Assembly: GCF_003263785.1 (NCBI RefSeq)
Contig: NZ_JYJK01000073.1
Coordinates: forward strand, 62,001-126,000
Reading direction: 5' to 3'
DNA: 64,000 nucleotides
Origin: Vibrio variabilis
GTDB lineage: Bacteria; Pseudomonadota; Gammaproteobacteria; Enterobacterales; Vibrionaceae
A program made the position numbers and the translations under genes. Positions 49,138-59,054 of the stretch are shown here, one piece after another (position 1 is the stretch's first letter; every line of letters begins with the position of its first letter). The notes beneath the pieces were generated by a model, which saw nothing but the letters and a program-made list of their open reading frames with translations, was not told the origin of the DNA and did no database searches.

Positions 49138-51288
49138 GTGTCGAATATATACACTGAAACTAAAAATGCCTCTGCTAAGGCACTTCCCCTTGTGCCGTCA
49201 ATACGTCGGCAGCTAAGCATTGCTTTGATGCTAGTAATAACAAATGTCGCCGCGCTTTACAGCGTGAATGCTCTTGCTCAATCAACAGGTTGGATCACGG
49301 ATCCCATGCATCCACCGGTGAAAGTAAGAGCACTGTCCACCGGACATATCGACCCAACCACCCGTAAAATGGAGATGGTAATCGATGTCGAACTCGACGG
49401 TGATTGGAAAACTTATTGGCGCAGCCCCGGTGAAGGGGGTGTTGCGCCTGAGTTTGATTGGAGCGGGTCAACCAACATCGAAAAAGTCGATTGGCACTGG
49501 CCTGTACCTGCGTACTATGAGCAGTTGGGCGTGCTCACTTTAGGCTATAAACACGAAGTAAGTTTTCCGCTTATCGTAACGGTTAGTGCCCCGACAAAAC
49601 CGATTGTGCTCAAAGCAAACCTACGTTTGCCAAGTTGTACCAATATCTGTGTGATTACTGATTATCCGATCGAACTCACCATAGTTCCTGGCTCGCTAAA
49701 ACTGGATGCCGATGCGGCCTATTTGTTTGGGCAAGGAATGAGCCTTACTCCTAAAGTCAGTGAACAGGTTCAAGTTGCTGATAGCTACTGGGATCAACAA
49801 GCACAAACGTTAACGCTTAAGCTTAATTCCAAGACAGCCTGGTCAAAACCGTTTGTTCTTGTTGATGGGAAGGACGTGGCAGATGAGTTCTTCTCTCAAC
49901 CTAAGCTGACTATCGATGGGCAATCACTCTACGCCAAGTTTGACGTTAGCAACTGGCTCGGCGAAGCTAATATTGCCGATAAACGCATTCAAGTTACCGT
50001 TGCAGATGAACTGATTCTGGCCGAAACGTCGACAATAGTCACCACAAGCCCTATGGCAGTACCTAATCAAGGTGGGTTATTGTGGATGCTTGGGTTTGCT
50101 CTATTGGGTGGCCTTATCTTAAACATTATGCCATGTGTACTTCCGGTACTAGGGATGAAGCTCAATTCCATCATCTCTGGTGCAAGCCAATCAAGAAGCC
50201 AAGTGCGCTTGTCATTTCTTGCTTCTTCAGCCGGCATTATTACTTCATTTCTATTGTTAGCTGGTGCACTTAGTGCATTAAAGATGGCAGGTCATATGAT
50301 TGGTTGGGGAATTCAGTTCCAAAGCAGCGGATTTATTGTTCTTATGGCTGTGGTTACTTTGCTGTTTGCCGCCAATCTACTTGGATTGTTCAATATTCAA
50401 CTGCCAAGTTCGATGAGTACTTGGCTCGCCACAAAAGGTGACCAAAGCTACAGCGGGCATTTCATTCAAGGTATGTTTGCGACCTTGTTAGCAACGCCCT
50501 GCAGCGCACCCTTTCTTGGAACGGCCGTCGCTTACGCGTTAGGCGCTAGCTACGGTGAACTGTGGCTCATTTTCGCCTTTTTAGGCCTTGGTATGAGCAT
50601 TCCTTGGCTGCTGTTTACCGTTTTTCCTGGACTAGTAAAAGCGTTCCCTAAACCAGGGGCTTGGATGAATAAGCTCAAGCTGATGTTTGGCGCAATGATG
50701 TTATTGACCAGTCTTTGGTTGACCTCTTTACTTTCCACATTTATTGGCACAGCCGCCACTATTGCGATTATCGGCCTAATAGTCCTCACAACTTTCATTC
50801 TGATCGGAAAGGTCTACGGGCGAAAAGCACTCATCTTGATGTCTGGTTTTTCGGTGTTTGCGTTAGGCGGCGGTTTGATTATTGGCAGCGTTACTGCAGA
50901 TAGTTGGTCAACTCCAATTGTCGATGATCTCAACTGGCAACGGCTGGACGCCCAATCCCTTCCTTCGCTGGTTGCAGAAGGTAAAACGGTATTTGTCGAT
51001 GTCACCGCAAATTGGTGTATTACCTGTAAAGCCAACAAGATTAGTGTCGTCCTCCAAGACCCAGTCTACCGTCAACTGCAGCAAGACAATGTTGTCACTA
51101 TGCGAGGTGACTGGACTACGCCAAGTGACAGTGTCACAGGTTACCTGCAAAGCTATGGTCGATTTGGGGTGCCATTCAATATTGTCTATGGTCCTAAACA
51201 CCCAGAGGGAATCGCCCTACCTGTTATATTGACTTCGGAAAGCGTTACCCAAGCGCTGAATGCTGCAAATGGAACGCCAAATGACTAA
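49138..51288 (+). CDS. scsB: ScsB/DsbD-like membrane thiol reductase
   Basis: About 716 residues. A signal peptide (SIALMLVITNVAALYSVNALA) is followed by a large periplasmic N-domain with CTNIC, a DsbD-type membrane core containing MPCVLPVLGMKL and TPCSAPFLGTAVAY, and a C-terminal thioredoxin-like domain with the active site WCITCK. ScsB takes electrons from cytoplasmic thioredoxin and passes them to periplasmic partners. The GTG at 49138 has GGAG six bases upstream. The scsD-like gene overlaps its stop by 8 bp. No scsC partner is present here. Confidence 0.88.
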   Translation: MSNIYTETKNASAKALPLVPSIRRQLSIALMLVITNVAALYSVNALAQSTGWITDPMHPPVKVRALSTGHIDPTTRKMEMVIDVELDGDWKTYWRSPGEGGVAPEFDWSGSTNIEKVDWHWPVPAYYEQLGVLTLGYKHEVSFPLIVTVSAPTKPIVLKANLRLPSCTNICVITDYPIELTIVPGSLKLDADAAYLFGQGMSLTPKVSEQVQVADSYWDQQAQTLTLKLNSKTAWSKPFVLVDGKDVADEFFSQPKLTIDGQSLYAKFDVSNWLGEANIADKRIQVTVADELILAETSTIVTTSPMAVPNQGGLLWMLGFALLGGLILNIMPCVLPVLGMKLNSIISGASQSRSQVRLSFLASSAGIITSFLLLAGALSALKMAGHMIGWGIQFQSSGFIVLMAVVTLLFAANLLGLFNIQLPSSMSTWLATKGDQSYSGHFIQGMFATLLATPCSAPFLGTAVAYALGASYGELWLIFAFLGLGMSIPWLLFTVFPGLVKAFPKPGAWMNKLKLMFGAMMLLTSLWLTSLLSTFIGTAATIAIIGLIVLTTFILIGKVYGRKALILMSGFSVFALGGGLIIGSVTADSWSTPIVDDLNWQRLDAQSLPSLVAEGKTVFVDVTANWCITCKANKISVVLQDPVYRQLQQDNVVTMRGDWTTPSDSVTGYLQSYGRFGVPFNIVYGPKHPEGIALPVILTSESVTQALNAANGTPND

Positions 51289-51799
51289 ACCAACAGGGTG
51301 GAAACACACACTAATCAAGTGGAGCAAAGAGCTTGTCAGTATCTTCATCCTGATAACGCTAGTATCACTTGCCATCGATTGGTACCGAAGCTTAAACATG
51401 CCTCAAGGAGACGCTCCAGCAATACAGGCTATCACTTTGGATACCGTGCCAATCGACATTATTGAGCAAAGCCACGAAGAGCCAGTCGTGCTTTATTTTT
51501 GGGCAACTTGGTGCGGGGCATGCAAACTGGTCAGCCCTTCAGTGGATTGGTTTTCCAACTACTATCAAGTGGTATCCGTGGCGCTCTCATCAGGCACCGA
51601 TGAGCGTGTACGCCAATACATGAAGGCTAAGGAATATGAGTTTCCTGTCATCAACGATTCCAATGGCTTAATAAGTCGCCAGTGGAATATCAGCGTCACT
51701 CCGACTATTGCTGTCATCTACAAAGGCAAAATTGAAAACATCTCGACTGGCGTAACAACGCCAATGGGATTATGGCTAAGAATTTTCTCTGCTCAGTAA
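51281..51799 (+). CDS. scsD: ScsD-like membrane-anchored thioredoxin
   Basis: About 172 residues from MTKPTGWKHTLIKW. One N-terminal membrane anchor (ELVSIFILITLVSLAIDW) is followed by a periplasmic thioredoxin fold with FWATWCGACKLVSPS and the cis-proline region NISVTPTIAVI. It overlaps the end of scsB, which implies coupled translation. It probably exchanges electrons with ScsB in periplasmic disulfide or copper-stress chemistry. An ATG 12 bases earlier is possible. Confidence 0.85.
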   Translation: MTKPTGWKHTLIKWSKELVSIFILITLVSLAIDWYRSLNMPQGDAPAIQAITLDTVPIDIIEQSHEEPVVLYFWATWCGACKLVSPSVDWFSNYYQVVSVALSSGTDERVRQYMKAKEYEFPVINDSNGLISRQWNISVTPTIAVIYKGKIENISTGVTTPMGLWLRIFSAQ

Positions 51800-51847
51800 C
51801 TATTTTCTCTGCTCGGTAATTATCTGAGCCAAGGACAAAACAAAAAG

Positions 51848-52794
51848 CTAGTCTCTAATCGGCCCCCAACCATGTCGCTCAGAAAGCTGCTGAAGCTTTC
51901 TGAGCTCTTCAACCGTTTCTTGTTTCAGCCAATCCACTAACTCTTCGACGATAGGAGATTGTGTGCGTTGATGGCAAAAGTAACGCCAACCGCTTGAATG
52001 GATTCGAGCGTTCTCAGGACAAACCAAGTACTCTCGCTCGAGTTCAGGTAATGCGAGCAAAAGATCGGTAACAGCCACACCATGACCCGACAAACAAGCA
52101 CTAAGCGTAAGATCAAGTGTGAAAAAGGTGGAATTTCGGGGCACACTTCTATCTGTGTGGTGGATCTTATTGAGCCAAGCGCGCCAATCAAGATGGTCCA
52201 GAGTTGGGTGCAACCTTGGTAGCGTTAGTAGATGCTCAATATCACGTCTATCCCCTATCAACTGCTGAGTACACACTGGCGCCATATACTCTTCGCGCAT
52301 GAAGAATATCTCAGGATCATTCTCATAGTTTTCGCTGTTGCGCGTAGTGAACACAAACAGATCATAGTCCCCTTTACCTAAGCTCTCCTCCTCATCAATC
52401 ACTGGAATAACAGCGATTTCATAGCTAGGGAAACGTTCATTCAACTGCTGTATTTTCGGTAGCAAAGCACGCGTTGCGAAACTCAGAGCAGCCCGTATCA
52501 CGATTTTACTGGCATCTGGCTCCTTCCAAGAGTCGAGCAATGACTGCAATGACGCATAATTCCGGCCCAGCACCTCATACAGTGCCTGCCTTTTAACGTC
52601 AGTTGTATTGAACGGTGACCACGAATAACCAAAGATGCATTGAGATCATCCTCAAGTTGCTTCACTTGACGGCTCACAGCACTCTGTGTGACGTGCAGCT
52701 CTTTCGCAGCCATCGTAAAGCTCATAAGCCTCGCAACAGCTTCAAACACCTTTAGAGCATTATGTGAGTAAGGAATATTCGAATATGGGTTCAT
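51848..52794 (-). CDS. LysR-family transcriptional regulator, GcvA-like (frameshifted)
   Basis: About 315 residues when joined. The helix-turn-helix is MSFTMAAKELHVTQSAVSRQ (residues 24-43), followed by the effector domain from about residue 93 (SKIVIRAALSFATRALLPKI). The layout HNALKVFEAVARLMSFTMAA is typical of the GcvA/AmpR branch. One missing G at about 52590 breaks LKGQALYEVLGRNYASL. It is divergent from the MATE transporter gene about 100 bp away, which it may regulate. Confidence 0.87.
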
Positions 52795-52895
52795 AATTAA
52801 TCACATGATTTGAAGTAATGCCAGAGTGACATAAATGTTAATTGAACACCATAAGTATGCATCTAAAATATGCATACCATCACCAGGAATTATTC

Positions 52896-54257
52896 ATGAA
52901 ACGCATTCTGTCACTCGCAACACCGCTTATCATTTCGCAGCTCATTGCTATGGCGCTGGTGCTTACTGACGTCTGGATGATGGCACAACTGAGCGTCAGC
53001 GACCTTGCTGGTGGTGGTCTTGGAGCATCAGTCTATACCTTTGTTTTTCTCGTAGCGGGCAGCACCGTTGGCTGTGTCGCTAACTTAATTGCTATTGCTT
53101 ACGGCCAAAGTGTTGCCAGACCCGAGTACGGCCAAAAACAAGTGAGACTTGCAGTTAAAGGCGCCGTAATGCTGTCGCTGCTTTTAACCGTCGTACTCAC
53201 TTCGGCGTTTGTTTATGCCCCTGATTTCCTGAGAATGGCTAAGCAGCCAGAAGAAGTGATTGTCGTGGCAATGACCTACCTCGATACGCTCAAGTGGGCA
53301 ATGTTACCAACATTATTGCTCCTGATTCTGCGAGGCTTAACCAGCAACTACGGCGACGCTAAGTCCGTGATGATAATGTCACTTGCAACCGTGTCCCTTA
53401 ACGTACCGTTTAGTTACGTCCTCGCGTTCAACTTGGGCTGGGGCATTGCCGGACTAGGACTTGGCACAGCTCTAGCCGCCACATTGGTATTGATTGGCTA
53501 TGGTTACTGGGTATTCAAGCGCCCTACATACTACCGATTCGCACCTTGGCTTCACTTAGAAGAATACGAATGGCGACTCATGCTGCCGCTGCTGTCGATG
53601 GGGATTCCAATTGCTATTGCCGCTGCGCTCGAAATGGGGCTGATTTACGGCGGTACGCTCATGGCAGGATTTATTGGCGTTACGGCACTCGCGCTACACC
53701 AGATCCTTCTGCAATGTTTAAGCTTTACGTGGAACATCAATTTCGGCTTCTCGCAAGCGGCCGCGATTTTAGTGGGTAAAGAATTCGGAAATGACAATCT
53801 AGACGGTGTTAAAGTGGTCTCAAAGCGCAGTTTTGCTCTCGTGACTATTTTAAGCGCAGTGCTCGCGGTTGTTTTCATTGTTTGGCCCGAAGCCATCGCC
53901 AGCCTTTTCCAACTCGATGGCGAAGGCGAACACACGCTCACTGATATGCTTTCTTCGTTGATATGGGTTGTGGCACTTTGTTTTGTCGTTGACGCTTGGC
54001 AACTACTGGCAATAAACCTTCTACGTGGAATGAAAATTGTGGTGTTGCCGACCATCATGACCGCCATCGGTTACTGGGTGTTTGGCCTTCCCGCAGCTTG
54101 GTTATTGATGTCTCAGTATGAACTTGCTGGGATCTGGGGCGGTATACTGGTCGGCCTCGCTGCGACTGGAGTGCTTTTGCTCGCCCAATTAGTTTATGAA
54201 CTAAAGGCTGCCTCACAACAAAACTTAGTGACTGGAAATACACCCAGCGCTGGATAG
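52896..54257 (+). CDS. MATE-family efflux transporter
   Basis: 453 residues with 12 membrane segments. MKRILSLATPLIISQLIAMA opens the protein, and TDVWMMAQLSVSDLAGGGLG is the family's first signature. These are cation-coupled exporters of drugs or metabolites. AGGAA lies seven bases before the ATG at 52896; the longer frame from 52842 lacks a site. The divergent LysR gene suggests local control. A terminator follows that serves both this gene and hutZ. Confidence 0.93.
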   Translation: MKRILSLATPLIISQLIAMALVLTDVWMMAQLSVSDLAGGGLGASVYTFVFLVAGSTVGCVANLIAIAYGQSVARPEYGQKQVRLAVKGAVMLSLLLTVVLTSAFVYAPDFLRMAKQPEEVIVVAMTYLDTLKWAMLPTLLLLILRGLTSNYGDAKSVMIMSLATVSLNVPFSYVLAFNLGWGIAGLGLGTALAATLVLIGYGYWVFKRPTYYRFAPWLHLEEYEWRLMLPLLSMGIPIAIAAALEMGLIYGGTLMAGFIGVTALALHQILLQCLSFTWNINFGFSQAAAILVGKEFGNDNLDGVKVVSKRSFALVTILSAVLAVVFIVWPEAIASLFQLDGEGEHTLTDMLSSLIWVVALCFVVDAWQLLAINLLRGMKIVVLPTIMTAIGYWVFGLPAAWLLMSQYELAGIWGGILVGLAATGVLLLAQLVYELKAASQQNLVTGNTPSAG

Positions 54258-54271
54258 GGTTATAGCAACAA

Positions 54272-54305
54272 AAACGCCGCTCTGGATTACTACAGAGCGG
54301 CGTTT
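54272..54305. terminator. Bidirectional terminator between MATE gene and hutZ
   Basis: AAACGCCGCTCTG (54272-54284) is the perfect complement of 54293-54305, with A and T rich ends on both sides. Confidence 0.9.
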
Positions 54306-54318
54306 CTATTTCAACCGG

Positions 54319-54855
54319 TTACGCTTCAGAGTCTGCTACTTTGCGGTGACCTTCTTGAAGGTGTACAAAGTCGACTAGATCATCGCCAGATACTTGATAC
54401 GCTTGGCCAAAACCTTTAACAAACAGACCATGTTCCGCTTTCAAGTTAAACAAAACAAAGTCTTCTAGCTGACTTAGTCCGTCAATTATTTCACCAAAAC
54501 GCTCTTTCATTTGGCTAACGACCAGCTTCCATTGTTCAGTGTCACGCGCTACTACCGAAGCAACGGCGTCAAAGGTCAGGCGCTTTCTTGCAAACAGCTG
54601 CTTACTCTCCGTTTCATCTTCAATCATCATCAAGGATACATTTGGATTTTGCTCTAAGTTACGCGCATGACGTGCTATTTGAGAAATTAGAACAAAGTAA
54701 CCATCTTGATTTTGTACAAACGGCGCGTAGCTCACATTTGGGCGGCCTTCTTGGTCAACTGTTGCCAATTGAATGGTTTTGCGCTCTTGACGAAACTCTT
54801 TGATTTCCGGGCCTAAACGTCCTTGTAGCCGCTCTTGCTTAACTTGTTGATCCAT
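54319..54855 (-). CDS. hutZ: Heme-degrading protein HutZ
   Basis: 178 residues, pyridoxamine-phosphate-oxidase-like split-barrel fold of the HutZ family, which binds and breaks down haem in the cytoplasm. It has IQLATVDQEGRPNVSYAPFV and GHRKVADSEA at the end; the latter histidine region matches the recalled HutZ haem ligand area. GAGGTT precedes the ATG. Last gene of hutW-hutX-hutZ. Confidence 0.94.
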   Translation of the reverse strand: MDQQVKQERLQGRLGPEIKEFRQERKTIQLATVDQEGRPNVSYAPFVQNQDGYFVLISQIARHARNLEQNPNVSLMMIEDETESKQLFARKRLTFDAVASVVARDTEQWKLVVSQMKERFGEIIDGLSQLEDFVLFNLKAEHGLFVKGFGQAYQVSGDDLVDFVHLQEGHRKVADSEA

Positions 54856-54913
54856 GTTGAAACCTCACTTTCTCTAATCATTATAACTCAGTCATCTTTT
54901 GTGACTGCTTAAG

Positions 54914-55420
54914 TTAACCGCGCAATGTTTGTTGTAGCGCCTTAAAGTTCTCGACTTGCTGCGGAAACAGTACACGTTTTTTATCTCTACCTAAGTAAAT
55001 CTTAAACACGTTGTTGCCAGCTTCATCAAAAAAGCCAAAATAGTGACTCTCACTACCCATGAATGGTTTACTTACTAAGGCGACTGTTTTGATCAAATCC
55101 AGCTTCAAGTGACCGTGCAGCTCACCCTCTTTTCCCATTAGGTTGTAATAGCCACGTGCTACTTTACCTTTTGGAAACGGTGCTTTAACTTCAAAAATTG
55201 AACCAAATGAATGCACGATGGTAGTCACAGTCCCCCATGTGGTAATCGATTCAAGGATGTCCTGAGCAACATCACCACTTTCAAATGCCACCATTTCGTC
55301 TGGCATTGCACAGACCACATCTCGCTCACTGACACCCAGTTTTTCTGCAATAGCAGCGGGTAATAGTGACGGCTCAGTGTCCAAAATATTTGCAACGTTT
55401 TGCTTCAATTCAGTTGTCAT
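54914..55420 (-). CDS. hutX: Intracellular heme carrier HutX
   Basis: 168 residues of the HutX/ChuX family: cytoplasmic haem-binding protein that delivers haem to HutZ. It has GELHGHLKLDLIKTVALVSK and SHYFGFFDEAGNNVFKIYLG. AGGAAATACA precedes the ATG. It is 8 bp downstream of hutW. Confidence 0.94.
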   Translation of the reverse strand: MTTELKQNVANILDTEPSLLPAAIAEKLGVSERDVVCAMPDEMVAFESGDVAQDILESITTWGTVTTIVHSFGSIFEVKAPFPKGKVARGYYNLMGKEGELHGHLKLDLIKTVALVSKPFMGSESHYFGFFDEAGNNVFKIYLGRDKKRVLFPQQVENFKALQQTLRG

Positions 55421-55428
55421 TGTATTTC

Positions 55429-56855
55429 CTATGCAGCGTGAGTTTTCGCTGTTTTGTGTTTTTGTTCCTGTATGACATGAGGGTGACTCATGCCTTTTGG
55501 CATCTTTGGTTTATCGGTAATCATGGTGTTGACGGCTGCTATGGCTCCCTGTGCTAAGCTAACTGCCCAAAACGAGCCTGCGATGGTGAGTTCAAGATAA
55601 TCAGTGTGAAGTTCGACAAGTCCGTTTCGTTGCCAAACTTCAAACAGTGGAGTCAGTAAATCGAAAGTATCTTGACCTTCAAATCTCACCAACATGCTCC
55701 GTCGTACCACTCCGCTATCAAAGCCTGCTTTAAGGCTCGCTAACACTGGCTCATAGCGGCTTTGCTTACTCATCATTACAATCGTTGTTTTGCCTGATCG
55801 CATGGCATCCAAATAGGCATCCAACGTTCGATGATGCATCATTCCATAACCACCAATATTGCCCCCGCACCCGCGCCTAGAGGTAATACTTCAGCAAATG
55901 TCTTAGCAACACTGTTATATTGGCTACGCTCTCGATTGTCTCGCGCCCAATGATTCACACTTAGCTGCTTTACGAAATGTTTGCTCATAAAGTCGACACC
56001 AAGCTCATACATCGCGGCTTTTTCAGCAGAAGATGCTGGCGACTCAGAGCGGCCTTTTTGTACTAAGTCCATCATTGGAGCCGATCCACCGACTACTAAT
56101 TGATAGAGGTCGACCCCGTGAGCACCGGTTTCCATGAAGTCTTTTAAGTCTTGTTCAAATACTTCAAGTGTTTGATAAGGTAGCCCGTATAGCAAATCGA
56201 TCACGATTGGTGCTTCATCTCGTGAGGCGAGTTGTGACACACGTTCCATCACAACTTCACGATCATCAAGGCGCTTGGCACTTCTTCGCACTTTGGTATC
56301 AAAGCTCTGCACACCAAACGAAAAGCGGTTAAAGCCCCCTTCTAGAGCATTATCAAACATCTCCTCGCTAAAACGATTGGTTCGCCCCTCAAGCGTAATT
56401 TCGCAATCAGTCGCTAGAGGGAAAGAGGCATGAATCGCTTTCCCTAGCTTGCGCACCTGCTCAGGAGATAAGTCTGTCGGCGTCCCCCCACCAATGTAGA
56501 CAGCATGAAATAAGCCACTTTGAGTCCACTCTAACTTTGCCTTGAGCTCAATCTCTTTCATCAGGGCCTCAAAATAGTCGTCAACCAATCGACGACTAGA
56601 AGCATTTTGGAAGAAGTTACAAAACGTGCAGCGAACGCGACAAAAAGGGATATGGATATACAAGCAACGTTTTTTATTGCGTGAAGTTGTCTTGGCAGTT
56701 AACTCATTAAATAAGCCTTCGTATCGTTCCGATTGGACTGGCACGGCCATACCACCTGCATGAGGTGAGGTCTTCTTTCCAAATGCAAATCGCAATGGAT
56801 CTGGAGTATTTATCCCTAGATGCGACTCATTGAGTTGGCTCAAATCAATTTTCAT
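55429..56855 (-). CDS. hutW: Radical SAM heme-utilization protein HutW (frameshifted)
   Basis: About 475 residues when joined, related to HemN/ChuW. The radical-SAM cluster motif is in YIHIPFCRVRCTFCNFFQ, followed by YIGGGTPTDLSPEQV. Relatives open the haem ring without oxygen. The first frame ends LPLGAGAGAILVVME; with one missing G in the run at about 55864 it would read GAGAGGNIGGYGMMHHRTLD and continue to the true end. First gene of hutWXZ, divergent from hutB across a Fur-type site. Confidence 0.93.
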
Positions 56856-56945
56856 AACTGCTCACGATAACTATCAACGCCCCGTTGTATAAGGCTCAAT
56901 CTAAAACGAGCAAGATCATAATAGCGCATAAATGATTATGCAAAT

Positions 56946-56964
56946 GATAATTGATATTATTTTC
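56946..56964. promoter_or_regulatory. Fur box between hutW and hutB
   Basis: GATAATTGATATTATTTTC matches the 19-bp Fur consensus at about 13 positions, and a second ATGATTATG-like stretch lies just to its left. It is in the 207-bp divergent gap, so iron repression of both hut operons is likely. Confidence 0.75.
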
Positions 56965-57062
56965 ACAAGCATGCATAATCCAATAAAGCTTAGGGCAACA
57001 ACAGACTTGTATGCCCAGAAAACCCATTTATGGATAACAGCAGTTTGCTTAGGATCCCGACA

Positions 57063-57928
57063 ATGAAACACGCTCTTAAAAACATACTCATCGCTGGCGC
57101 CGCATTTTCTTTGGCTTATGGCCACGCTTTCGCCGCCAGCACTGAAAAAGGCAATGAAAAAATCGTCAGCGCCGGCGCTTCAGTCACCGAGCTTATTTAT
57201 GCACTTGATGCCGATAAGCAGCTTGTTGGCGTCGATGTCACTAGTATTACTCCTAAAGACTCTTCGCTTCCTAAAGTTGGTTACCACAGAGCGTTATCAT
57301 CAGAGGGACTCTTGCTCTACAGCCAACCATGATTATTGGATCAGATGAAATGGGGCCGAAACCAGCCCTCGACCAGTTGCAACGTGTTGGTGTCGACATC
57401 GAAGTCGTCGATAACGCTCCGACCATCGAAGGTCTATACAAGCGCATTGACCAGATTGCCAAACTCACCCACTCTGAAAACAGTGCACCTGCACTTAAAG
57501 CAGACGTTGCCAAGAAAGTCAGCGCGCTGGAAGCGAATCAACCTGCAGAAGGTAAGGCTAAGAAAGTCTTGTTCTTATTGATTCATGAAGGTCGCCCTGC
57601 AAACGTTGCTGGCAGTGCCACAACGCCAGATGCGATCATTACGCTAGCAGGAGGCAAAAACCCTGCGGCAACATCACTCACGTCATACAAACCCATTTCA
57701 AATGAAGCCATTATTGAAATGCAGCCAGATGTGGTGCTTGTAAGCGGCCGCAGTTACGCCAAGCTTGGCGGTAGTGCTGCAATTATTGACGCCTTGCCAA
57801 TGTTGTCTGCAACACCTGCAGGGCAGAACAATGCCATTTTAACCATTGATGGCCATGCATTAGTGGGTGGTCTTGGTCTAAAAAGCCTCGAAGAGGCAAA
57901 ACGCATTAACGCGCTTCTTTATCCATAA
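57063..57928 (+). CDS. hutB: Periplasmic heme-binding protein HutB (frameshifted)
   Basis: About 288 residues when joined. The signal peptide is MKHALKNILIAGAAFSLAYG (cleaved after AFA). It is a class III binding protein with IVSAGASVTELIYALDADKQ and later LALQPTMIIGSDEMGPKPAL. One missing G at about 57314 turns the expected GLLALQPT into a false stop. It hands haem to HutCD. In V. cholerae tonB1-exbB1-exbD1 lie just upstream; they are absent here. Confidence 0.93.
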
Positions 57929-58019
57929 TAGTGAGTGAGCTTGGTGGGGTAAGGCGCCGATTTTACTTGTCCCCCTTCAACTTATTGCACCTCAACACCC
58001 TGCTTTCTTAAAAATTAGT

Positions 58020-59054
58020 ATGCTAAGAAATTTCTCTAACACTCTCGTATTTTCAGCCTTTGCACTATTGCTAGCGCTATCTTCCGTGTATTCCATTACC
58101 GTCGGCCCAATGAACATCTCTTTCTGGCAGAGTATTCAATCGCTGACAATGGCGACCAATGATTTGGCGCCGCATATCAACTTGGTCATCCACGATATTC
58201 GTCTTCCTCGCACGCTGCTTTGCATGCTAGTCGGCGCCATTCTCGCTGTTTGCGGCGCTGTCATGCAGGGGCTATTTCGTAATCCACTGGCTGAGCCAGG
58301 TATCATTGGCGTGTCCGCGGGTGCCTCCCTTGGCGGTGCATTGGCGATTGTTGGGTTCGCAGCGTTAGGCGTCGAGTTCCCTGAATTTATGGCTCTCATG
58401 GTCGTGCCGATATTCGCCTTTTTTGGCGGCGCACTGACGACGATTTTAGTGTATCGATTAGGAACCAGTAAATTTGGCACATCCGTCACCATTATGTTGC
58501 TGGCCGGTGTCGCGATAAGTGCTCTGTCAGGTGCTGCTATTGGCTATCTGAATTTCATTGCTGACGATCAAATGCTTCGTGATCTGTCACTTTGGTCTAT
58601 GGGCTCATTAGCCGGTGCCAGTTGGGGCAAGATTTCGTTGTCTGCCACGACATTGCTCATCCTATTTTGGTTCTTCTACAAAAAAGCGATGGCACTTAAT
58701 GCCTTGTTACTTGGCGAGTCTGAAGCGAAGCACCTTGGTATTCCGGTTCAGCGCTTAAAACGTCAGTTAATTTTACTCACCGCAGTTGGTGTGGGTGTTA
58801 CCGTCAGTGTCTCCGGATTGATTGGTTTCATCGGTTTAGTTATCCCCCACCTAGGCCGTATGCTAGCGGGTCCAGACCACCGTACATTGCTACCTTTATC
58901 AGCGCTACTGGGCGCTCTACTCATGACCGCTGCGGATATGGTCGCTCGTGTGGCAGTTGCGCCTGCAGAGCTACCTGTTGGTATCGTTACGGCCATTGTT
59001 GGTGCACCATTCTTCTTATATCTGCTATTTCAGCAAAAAGGGAAATTTGTATGA
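58020..59054 (+). CDS. hutC: Heme ABC transporter permease HutC
   Basis: 344 residues, FecCD-type permease with about nine membrane segments. It has HDIRLPRTLLCMLVGAILAV, AEPGIIGVSAGASLGGALAI and GLVIPHLGRMLAGPDHR, the loop that contacts the ATPase. The hutD start overlaps its stop by four bases. Confidence 0.95.
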   Translation: MLRNFSNTLVFSAFALLLALSSVYSITVGPMNISFWQSIQSLTMATNDLAPHINLVIHDIRLPRTLLCMLVGAILAVCGAVMQGLFRNPLAEPGIIGVSAGASLGGALAIVGFAALGVEFPEFMALMVVPIFAFFGGALTTILVYRLGTSKFGTSVTIMLLAGVAISALSGAAIGYLNFIADDQMLRDLSLWSMGSLAGASWGKISLSATTLLILFWFFYKKAMALNALLLGESEAKHLGIPVQRLKRQLILLTAVGVGVTVSVSGLIGFIGLVIPHLGRMLAGPDHRTLLPLSALLGALLMTAADMVARVAVAPAELPVGIVTAIVGAPFFLYLLFQQKGKFV

